64,000 nt of DNA from Zygnema cylindricum (Eukaryota; Streptophyta; Zygnematophyceae; Zygnematales; Zygnemataceae): NCBI GenBank assembly GCA_037447655.1, contig JBBHKE010000657.1, positions 1 to 64,000 on the forward strand, written 5' to 3'. Position 1 is the stretch's first letter. Every line of letters starts with the position of its first letter. The notes under the pieces are model-generated. The model was not told where the DNA came from, did not search any database, and saw only the letters and a program-made list of their open reading frames with translations. Shown piece after piece: positions 50,601 through 60,000 of the stretch. A program made the position numbers and the translations under genes.

Positions 50601-50644
50601 TATATATATAACGTTGTTCAAAAAAGCGGAAAAAGTTGTGGGAC
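50601..50644 (-). promoter_or_regulatory. U6 Pol III promoter (USE and TATA)
   Basis: On the minus strand GTCCCACAAC (50644-50635) matches the plant upstream sequence element RTCCCACATCG. TATATATATA (50610-50601) lies about 25 bp further, 21-30 bp before the RNA start. The USE-TATA spacing of about 25 bp is the arrangement known for Pol III U6 genes in plants. Confidence 0.9.
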
Positions 50645-51199
50645 ATGAAGCTAATAATTACATTGAAGAAATTTGTCCAAATGTTGAGGGTACTGTACAG
50701 CTTCAATGCTAACCGTACGCAAATTTGCCGTGAACATTGTACGAACGGTACGATTTACCCTAAAAACGAAGGTAAATCTTCGATAATGCAACTACGGTCA
50801 CTGTGCAGGCTGAGAAACTACTGTACAGTACTGTACTGTAGCTCGAAACGGTTTTACAAACTGAGAGCAAATCTTCATTGTAACGGAGACCCCTTCGTTA
50901 GCGCAAAAAGGTAATGGACCGAACCTCCCAAACAAAACATTGGACCCCACTCCTTCATTAGGGAGGCGACGCGTTGATAATGCTTCCAAAAAATACTCTG
51001 TTTGCACTTTGCACCCAAATATTTGACGTCGTCACATCGTAGGATCCCGGGAAGTGGACAAAAGATAAAAATTAACCAAAATATTTTAGGAAAAAAGACA
51101 AAAAAATAACAAATATAGCGTTGCTCTCATGTACGCTTCAAATATATTCCTACGTGGTCGCTTACTGTCAACATAAAACATCCTTTTCAAACTTGTCAA
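50645..51199. other. U6 locus flank and spacer
   Basis: 50645-50830 continues the duplication shared with 31750-31930 (CCGTACGCAAATTTG; GTAAATCTTCGATAATG). The rest is unassigned. Confidence 0.45.
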
Positions 51200-51250
51200 T
51201 TGGCCTAGGGAATTGCTAATCGCAGAGACGATTTTTGCTGCGCGCAGGTA

Positions 51251-51740
51251 CACCGTGAATCGCTATTAGCGTAATAAAAAATATAGCGTAATGAAACAAT
51301 TAGCGTACTTTACGGTAAATTGTGTTTTTTCGGGTACACCATGATACTAATTTATCATGTACTCTAATTTGTAAACTGCTTTGTAAAAAATTTCGGCACG
51401 TAATATGTCCACACTAAATCATGTATATGTACGAAATTGTTCAAAGCGTACGCCGTCGCGTTTTTTTGACATCTGCGTATGCCGGAAAATATTTACGCAA
51501 TTATATATTATTATATTTTCTGTACTTTTAAATATAAAAATGTACGAAATAGTACAGATCTTGGCAGTCCGTACATCACACTATTTAAAATGACACTAAA
51601 TTACAGTTATGAACCGCATTGAGCGGGGTACCTCAAATAACGTGCAAAAACATTTAGCGTACTTTATTCTATTTGAGAATTTGCCCCAAAAAAAGGGGTA
51701 CCCCAATTAGCGTCATGTACGCTAATAGCGATTCACGGTG
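51251..51740. mobile_element. TA-target MITE (CACCGC family) in element A
   Basis: TIRs CACCGTGAATCGCTATTAGC / complement. The opposite arm of element A shows the uninserted site (GCGCAGGTAGTTGTCAGAAA on the complementary strand), proving that TA is the duplicated target. Confidence 0.92.
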
Positions 51741-51982
51741 TAGTTGTCAGAAATTGTATATTTGAAGTACATTTTCGTACAAGCTACGTACCTTTGATTT
51801 TAGATTTGACGGTCAATCCGTCGAACAACTTTGACTGGCGGAATATTGTAACGGCGGTTAAAAAAGTGTCGCGCTTGCGAACGACGACCGTCATAAAAAA
51901 AAAAAAAATCACACGGCCGGCGCAGGTTTACTGTAACAAAACTGCGGCAGCCACATATAAATAAAATGGCTGCGCGCAGGTA

Positions 51983-52481
51983 CACCGCGCATCGTAATTA
52001 GAGTAATGAAAAAATTAGAGTAAAAAAAGAGAAAAAAATAATTAGAGTAATTTACTCTAATTTATGTGATAGAACTGTTTCAAAAAGGAATTTACTCTAA
52101 TTTATGCGGTGTACTCTAATTTGGCAAGCTAATATCCTCTACTGTAAATAAGGTATTTGTACAGAATCTGACAAAACGTACAGTTTATCGTCACCATGAC
52201 GTTTGCACTACGCGGTTTGTTAAAACGCAGTTACATAATAATGGCCTCTATTAAATCATTATTTGTACTTTTTTACTTATAAAAGTACAATTTGCACGGT
52301 CGGACGTCGTCCGTACTCCACACTATTTAAAACGAACATATATTAAAATTAAAACGTTAATTAAACCTTACCTAAAATAGCATAATGAAAAAATTATAAT
52401 CATTTACTCTATTTGATGTGATAGAGTCGAAATTTCGAGCGACCGAATTAGAGTAATTTACTCTAATTACGATTCGCAGTA
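51983..52481. mobile_element. TA-target MITE (CACCGC family, ATTAGAGTAA type)
   Basis: TIRs CACCGCGCATCGTAATTAGA / CTAATTACGATTCGCAGTA, TA flanks. The uninserted counterpart GCGCGCAGGTAGTTCACAC is present in inverted form near 52750-52775. Confidence 0.9.
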
Positions 52482-53724
52482 TAGTTCACACACATTTGAC
52501 TTAGTCACAAAAAATAAATCTACTCGCGAACCGGAACGCTGAACCAGTGAAGTATGTTCTGTGGAGGTGTTGATTCGTAAATAGTGTGACTTCATTTGGT
52601 CGCGCGTGACGACGCGTCATTTTAGTTTCATCGATATTTAAAAGCGGGTACGCTTTTTTATTTTGTACTAAGTTTATTTCGTTTCGTGCGAGTTCATACA
52701 TGTTGTACGTCGTCTTTTAATTTGTGTTAGCGTCAAAGTCGAATGTCAGTGTGAACTACCTGCGCGCAACCATTTTATTTATATGTGGCTGCCGCAGTTT
52801 TGTTACAGTAAACCTGCGCCGGGCGTGTGAATTTAATTATTTTTATGACGGTCGACGTATGTAAGCGCGACACTTTTTAACCACCGTTACAATATTCCGC
52901 CAGTCAAAGTTGTTCGACGAATTGACCATCTAATTTGAACTTAAAGGTACGTAGCTTGTACAAAAATGTACTTCAAATGTACAATTTCTGACAACTACCT
53001 GCGCGCAACAAAAATAGTCTCTGCGATTAGCAATTCCCTTGGCCTATCGGTCTATTGGACCAGTCAGTTATTCCGTTACTCTACAGTAGTCATGCGACAC
53101 TTTACTGTAGTTCAAACTTGGGAATTGATAATGACAGTGACTGTTTTGGTTGCGGACATTCACTTACGTAATTTTGTCAAAAACGTACGTTTGGAGTACA
53201 CACAGGTACAAATAAAGCACCGTTGAGTACAAATTTGACGGTCAATCGGTTGAACAACTTTGACTTTTAAAATAATTTTCAACCGCTTAAAATTGTCGCG
53301 CTTGCGAACGTCGACCGTCATAATAAATTTAGCAATTCACACGGCCGGCGAACGTTTACGGTAACAAAACTGCGGCAACCACATGTAATTAAAAAGTGTT
53401 ACAGACAGTCACTTTTTGTCGTTATGTGAGCTCCACGGTTAGAGCACTTAGCCGCAAAATTGAAATTTAATCGTCTAAGCGTTACATTGAACTTAGACGC
53501 AAAGTGAAACGAAACCTCTTGAAACTGAAGTCTCGTACGGAAATATTGCCGGTTCGTCGTACACGTAAAATATCTACGTGGACGAAAAAATCGCGTGACG
53601 CTTCGCGAACCAACATTTCTTCGAAATCGACAAGCGTGCGATTCGTACAAACGAAAACGGCGCTCGCATCAAACCGAACCGACTCAAAATTACAGTATCG
53701 AATGAAACAACACACAACTGAGGG

Positions 53725-54353
53725 CAGAGGTCGCAAAAGTCAATAAATTTCATACCCGAAACCGACCGGTTTTTTTTTTTCAAAATCTGAGTAACCGACG
53801 CCCGACCGAGTTTTGTCACGCTCCAAAATTGTTAACCGTTAACCGACCGTCGTTTACGAAAAAAAAAATTAACCGAATCTTTATTTTTCGCGACTAACCG
53901 TGCCCGCCCGTAACCGAAAAAATACAAAATTAATCAATGTACGACGGAATAAGCCAATAATTACGATTTGTCGCGTTCCCTAAGATTTTCGAAATGAATA
54001 GTGTACTATCATGTCAAAGTTGCGACGCTTTGTTGCGTTCCCTTCGATTTGCGAAATAAACAGCTTACTACATTACCGTGTCAGATTTGCGACGCTAATC
54101 ACGATGTCTCGTACTTCCACGATGCCAAAGAGTACAAAGTGCAAGAATGTTGGATTATAGGGACAGTACAAAATTTTCATTTTTTTTGGTTTTTAGTTGA
54201 CCGACCGTAACCGACCGTTTTTTTTTTTCATGGTGAATCAACCGACCGTTACTGCCCGACCCCCAAAATTTGGCAACCGAATCCGTTCCGGATCCGGCGC
54301 GGGCGGTCGGTTAACGGTCGGTCACGGTTTCGGTTGACCGTTTGCGACCTCTG
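53725..54353. mobile_element. hAT-type MITE (CAGAGGTCGC family)
   Basis: CAGAGGTCGCAAAAGTCAA...GTTTGCGACCTCTG, with the exact 8-bp duplication ACTGAGGG at 53717-53724 and 54354-54361. It is colinear with 26687-31384 after removing the LTR insertion there, and inverted relative to 26191-26639. 629 bp, no ORF. Confidence 0.93.
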
Positions 54354-54603
54354 ACTGAGGGTCCGATGCGAACCGAACAAAACATTTGACGGCGCGATTT
54401 CGGCCGACGCCGATTCGCCCAATATCCTAACATTTCGCTGTCGATGTAAGACTGTTGATTCGTATATAGTGTGGCTCGATTTCGTCGCGCGTGACGACGC
54501 GCATTTTTTTCATTTAATTTCAAATGATATGGTTCATTTTATTATAACAGTTTATTTCGTTTCGTGCGTTATAATATTTCTGTACGAAACTTATAGTACC
54601 TCA

Positions 54604-55321
54604 GGGTAACATTCCATTAGGCGGTCCTAGTAAATGTATGAACAAGTCTACTGACAACGTTTACTGGAAGTCCGCTCCATTTTGTCGGGCCAGTAACGAA
54701 CCTTCCCCAATTATGATTGGCTCCACATAGGTTAGATTTCCAGATTCCGAATATCTTAAAAGAATCTACAAACGTAAAGTCAGAACGAAATACCTGTACG
54801 ACCGGAGGTAGTTAATGATTCGTACGTCAAGTTTGCGGCTAGATTTTGTTTTTCAAAATGAAAATCAAAATTTCGAAATGGAATGGCAAAAGGACGCGGC
54901 AAACTTTGAATGTCGGTGGATGTCAGACGGAGCGTGCGAGGATATTTTCGACTGACCTGCATCCAGCGTGGCAGGTGGCACATGGCCTGTATGACGTGTA
55001 CGCTTGTGATCGCTTGTTCAAAGTAGATATTTTTTTGCTTTTTCACGTGTACCAATGGTAATCATCGATTGGGCCCCAACTCTCCTCGCGAGGAGAGTTG
55101 AGGGCCACTGGATGATGTGCGCGATTGCTTCGCGGATCTCAAAAAGTGAAACATCCAACGGTCAATAATGACGCCTACATCATTGGAGCTTCTCGACAGC
55201 TTTCCAGTAACGATGTTTCGTTGACAAAAAAAATAAAAATAGTACGTCTATGTACGGCACTGTACGAAAATGTACGGTGTCCAGTAACGAACCCCACTTT
55301 TCGTCTAATGGAATGTTACCC
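54604..55321. mobile_element. TIR element C (GGGTAACATTCCAT family)
   Basis: GGGTAACATTCCATTAGGCG faces CGTCTAATGGAATGTTACCC. The 3-bp word TCA flanks both sides. 718 bp; contains no recognised transposase. A 3-bp duplication fits PIF/Harbinger or CACTA-like elements, but TCA is not the usual TWA target and the ends are not CACTA, so the class is open. Confidence 0.75.
55077..55100. repeat. 24-bp perfect palindrome in element C
   Basis: CAACTCTCCTCG followed immediately by its complement CGAGGAGAGTTG, extendable with one mismatch to GGCCC...GGGCC arms (55071-55106). A similar but imperfect CTCCTC...GAGGAG motif occurs at 55530-55557 in element D. Confidence 0.9.
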
Positions 55322-55324
55322 TCA

Positions 55325-56120
55325 GGGTAACCTTCCATCAGGCGAAAAGTGGGGTTGTTTACTGGAGAAAGTACCGTTCCGTACTATGCCGTACTGTTTT
55401 TTTTTTTTTTTTTTCAAAAGATGTTTACTAAAAATTCGTTGAGATTCTCCAGACTTCTTGGAGAGAACTACCACCGTCCGATTTTCAATTTTCGACGCAA
55501 ACGCTTCTTGTTTCCAGTACGTAGCTAGTCTCCTCCAACTGTCCTCGGGAGGAGAGTTTGTGATTACTGGACGCGTGTTTTGGTCCACTTGTAAAGTCAG
55601 AGTCGATCCACGACAGACGTGAAGTAATAAACTTACATGTGGCAATTGGAGTGTACCGTGTGACATGAAAGCCAGCCTGTTCGACGACAAAAAAATCTTG
55701 GTTGTATGTTCGACGACAAAAAAAACTTTGTTTGTAGGACATCCTGTGACGTCTCCTTCATAAATGTGCTATACAGCGATTTACGTACAAATGGTACATC
55801 CTTGGACATTTGTACAAACTTTAATTTTGCAACGGTTTTCGTGGCCGTTGATACCACAAAAACCGTAAGAACGTTCAGATTGTACATAAACGTGACGCTA
55901 ATAGATATTTTAATCGGCGTCCGCCCGTACACATACGCAGCTGCGATTTTGTCCTTTTGAAAATGATGATTATTCCTGGGCGGCTCAAAAGGTCCTACGT
56001 GGTACCAATCGCAATCTAGCACCTCATTCACTGGCACGACCTGATGGAAGGGTGCTACAAATTTTACTCCCAGTAAACGTGTTCGTACGATTACTGGGAA
56101 CGCCTGATGGAAGGTTACCC
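55325..56120. mobile_element. TIR element D (GGGTAACCTTCCAT family), abutting element C
   Basis: GGGTAACCTTCCATCAGGCG faces CGCCTGATGGAAGGTTACCC, with TCA on both sides. The left TCA is the same one that ends element C, so D inserted at C's target duplication or the reverse. 796 bp, no recognised ORF. Confidence 0.75.
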
Positions 56121-56540
56121 TCAGTTTAAAATTGTTTCGTTTCACTATGCGTCTAAGTTCAATGTAACGATTACACGATTAAATTTCAATTTTGCGGCTA
56201 AGTTCTCTCACCGTGGAGCTCACATAACGACAAAAAGTGACTGTCTGCAACACTTTTTATTTACATGTGGTTGCCGCAGTTTTGTTACCGTAAACGTACG
56301 CCGGCCGTGTGAATTGCTAAGTTTATTATGACGGTCGACGTTCGCAAACGCGGCATAATTTTAAGCGGTTGAAAAATGTTTTCAAAGTCAAAGTTGTTCA
56401 ACCGATTGACCGTCAAATTTGTACTCAACGGTGCTTTATTTGTACCTGTGTGTACTTCAAACGTACTTTTTTGACAAAATGACGTAAGTGACTGTCCGCA
56501 ACCAAAACAGTCACTGTCATTATCAATTCCCTTCAAACTT

Positions 56541-57008
56541 CAAAATTCAAATGTGCTAAAACAACTGGAACCGCTACATTCTGTTATTCCGTCCTATAAG
56601 CATATTGTACAATATATCTTTATAATATGCGTATAGTACGGAGCTAGTATAAGCGACATTGTTTTCGCACATTTGAACTATGATTCTACTGTAGTGTGGA
56701 TACTGGATAGTGATTAAGCATGGTATGCATGGAGGTCAGGTGCATGGAACCCATGGTTCCTCATCATTTCCCTTCTGATGTCTTTTGGAGAGCAATAGAA
56801 ATGTAGAACTTCAGAACTAGCAAGACAACCTTTAATGGATGCAGCAATACTAGAAACGTACGGCTCGGTTGTTGTACCAGGGAGAACATGCACATTTTTA
56901 GACTTGGAGGCTTCAATTTAGAGGCTGAAGGATTAACTATATCCACGCGTGTGAAGTAAGCGTTTCTTTTTCGTAACGCTTTTTCAAATTCGAAAAGGTT
57001 GCCAAGCC
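56541..57008. other. upstream region of the hydrolase gene
   Basis: Probable promoter and 5' untranslated sequence for the plus-strand gene starting at 57009. No other feature recognised. Confidence 0.4.
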
Positions 57009-60000
57009 ATGAATACCTCGACAGAGAATTTTCTGTCGTCAATGTGGATTACTATGAGTGATATAGACGTCGATTCTTTTGCTAAGCTTGGATTGGCTCG
57101 GCTGCTTGTAGCAGCTGCTTCCGTTCCCCTTTGGGAATATGGATTTATCTGTGCAGCTGTTTTTGGTGTAATTTTTTACCGTTTTGTTGACTTTCATGTT
57201 GTAAGTCATTTTTTTACCGGTGATTCTGCGAAGCTCGTTTACAGCACCGAGTCTGACGTGGCAAAAAATGTTCTTCAAAAGATGACGTTTGAAAGGTTTT
57301 TTTTCCTCTGCCATTTCCTTGTATTGTTGTTTCACATCCTCATCTTTTTTTTAAATTCTCACGCCATGAGATTATTGTATTTTGGAAATTATTTGCTGAT
57401 AAGTGGAACAGCGAATGTCACATAATAGCAAGTATTTATCATTTTCTATGGCTAATTTAGTGCCATTTTGCCAGAAAAAAAAATTTAGTGTAAACGCGAA
57501 ATTATAATATAAAAGACTAATTTAGTGAAAGGAACTCGGCAACTTGTGGTCCACTCCCTTAAATAGTGTTATTGACCCTTTTTTGTGATTTTTGGTCAAA
57601 AAGAGCCTCCACCGCTAGTCAGGGTAGTCATGTAATATGTGATAAAAAGCAACAAAGGTTGACTGAGAAGCATCATATTAAAATTTATTTTTATTACGTT
57701 ATTTATTTCTTAATTTTTCTTAATTTTTCTTATTTTTTCAAGGAACCAGTAAATGTTGGAAAAGGTCGTTTTCCTGTGATTTGCTGAATGCTTGCTGAGT
57801 TTTCCAGCTTTATTATTTTGTCGTTTGATTATACCCTTCGATTGACTTAATCTGTTAAATCTCCGTTTTTCTCAAATAATAAGTGTTTTTAGGCTTTTGT
57901 TTTCTGGATTGACAGGTTTTGGCCAACACCGTGGCTCTGCAGTTCACATTTACAAACAATGTTTTTGCACTTTTTTGCCATACCTCCAGCTGTGAAGTAT
58001 CGAAGGTATTTTATTGCTATTTCATCCCGATATTAGAATCATGTCAAATACCACTCTTGCTTTTAGCATCCAGAAGCACACCCCTATTAGCGTTAATAAC
58101 ATGAATTCAGTGCCGGTTTCTGGCCCCTGAACATAAAGAAGCGTTAATAATACTAATTGATTTTTTTCTTAACGCTAATTTAGTAAGCGGCTGAAAATCG
58201 CCTAGGTTGCTTGGACCTCCATTATAATAAATAACATTAAAATAAACCTCGCCCCTTTTTTTTTTTGACGCGAACAGCGATTCATGAAGTACACCGACCA
58301 TTGCCATTAGCGGTAGTCAATTATTTGCTTTAAAACTTTATCATAATTAATTACCCTAAATTATGCTTTGCCACATGACACGATATTGGTTAGGTACTGT
58401 AGCCCTTATTTGAAATTGAAAGTGAAGGATGAATCAAGGATTTGGTCTTGTTAGGATGCTGGTTTTTTTGAGCTTCTATTTATTGCTCCCATGTCTTTTT
58501 TGTTATTCTATGTTATTGCTGATTTGTGTTGTTTGTTATTCTCTTTGGCAAAAATCAGGGAGTTGTTGACCACAGTGGATGGTGGCACAATTGGACTTGA
58601 CTGGGCCGACCCCCTCCCCGGTGTGTTTTTCAAACCAACCTTTTATTGAAGCCATGTTGACTTCTAAAATAGTGCTTCGCTACTCAGGGATTTCTCTAGG
58701 TTCTTTTGTGTTGTTTCCTTATTGAAGTTACGTGGCAATTCTATTGTGGTTTAAGTGTACACAAGAAGTTAAGCATGGCCCTTTAAGGGAGATATAGTTT
58801 GCGGGTTCAAGGTGAGAGAACATTATGCTTCAAGGTCAGAGAAAAATATGTTGGTATTTTATATACGACAAAGAAGTCCGTAGAAATTGGCTAGTGACTT
58901 TGCTTCTTACAGCAGTGCACTAAATGTTATTCTCTTCCTCGGTGTCTTGCGCAGAGTTTTTAGATGGTTGCTAACAATCTTTGCTATTGTTGGTCCCATC
59001 AGATGGTTCAAGCCACCTTTTGCCGGAGAGAGACAATACACCAATTGTTTTGGTCATCCCTGGACTCACTAGTGATTCGAAAAGCCAGGTAAATCTTTGT
59101 GCTAAACTTTTTATCTTAGTTGAGGGGAACTTTGAGTTCTTAACCTCGTGAGGGTGATAAAATTCTACAGTCGTTTATCTTTAGAAATTGGCCCTCAGGC
59201 AAATGCAATAACTTGCAAATTGATGAAAAATTCCCATTACTCGCATCAACTGATGAATAATGGAGTCTATGTGCTTTGTCAAAATAGCTCTTCACATTAT
59301 CCATGTTTAACTCTTGTGTTATAAATAAGGCTGTTATTGCTTTTATTGCTTTTGTGATAAAGGAAGAACAGGTGTACGACTGCGGTAATATGGTTCACAT
59401 CTATGGTTTGCTTGCGTTTGCATCGGTCTTGTAATTTGCAGTATATGCATTAGCGGTGTTACCTTACAATGTGTGTTCCAACCTGGCTTGTGTTTTGCAG
59501 TATATTATGCATGCTGTAGCCGCTATACTCGAGAAAGGCTGGCGGGCAGCTGTAGCAAACCACCGAGGCTTGGGTGGTGTGCCCTTGACGGTATGGATGT
59601 GTTTGCATAGTTCTGTCAAAAAGGAATAGTGTTTTTGAAAGGGAGATATGAAACTATTACTACTCCTATGAAGCTATTAGTACTCCTGTGTTTTACACGA
59701 CAGTCTGCATCTGCACTGTAGACATCCTCTCGCATGCACACAGGTGCTCTCTCGGTGCTGTTACACTAAAGACTTATGCTTCCTGATTATGTTGGAACAA
59801 AGTCTCAATTTGGCTGAGATCGGTTTACCCATTAATGTTCTGATTTCATGGTTGAATCTTAATCATCTGTTGCCTTTTTCTGCTTTTATATACCTTAACC
59901 CTGTTGCCTTTTTCTGCTTTTATATACCTTAACCCCCCTGTGTTCTCTCGTTAAACATTTTAAGAAGTGTTTTTCCTTTTTTTGGAAGAGAATGTTTGTT

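Larger units (their letters stand above)
51208..53038. mobile_element. Mutator-like element A with long inverted arms, two MITEs inside
   Basis: The ends GGGAATTGCTAATCGCAGAG / complement lie within 8-bp duplications TTGGCCTA (51200-51207 and 53039-53046). The arms (about 280 bp each, 51208-51250 plus 51741-51980 against 52763-53038) are inverted copies. The left arm is interrupted by MITE 51251-51740, and MITE 51983-52481 sits at its inner edge. No transposase. GGG-type termini, long TIRs and kinship with element B (9-bp duplication) indicate the Mutator class; the centre is unique sequence without a recognised gene. Confidence 0.8.
53120..56531. mobile_element. Mutator-like element B with 400-bp TIRs and nested insertions
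   Basis: Ends GGGAATTGATAATGACAGTG / complement, flanked by an exact 9-bp duplication TTCAAACTT (53111-53119 and 56532-56540), diagnostic for Mutator-type elements. The TIRs are about 410 bp long. Within it lie a hAT MITE (53725-54353) and two tandem TIR elements (54604-55321, 55325-56120); subtracting them leaves an original element of about 1.25 kb. No transposase gene; non-autonomous. Confidence 0.9.
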
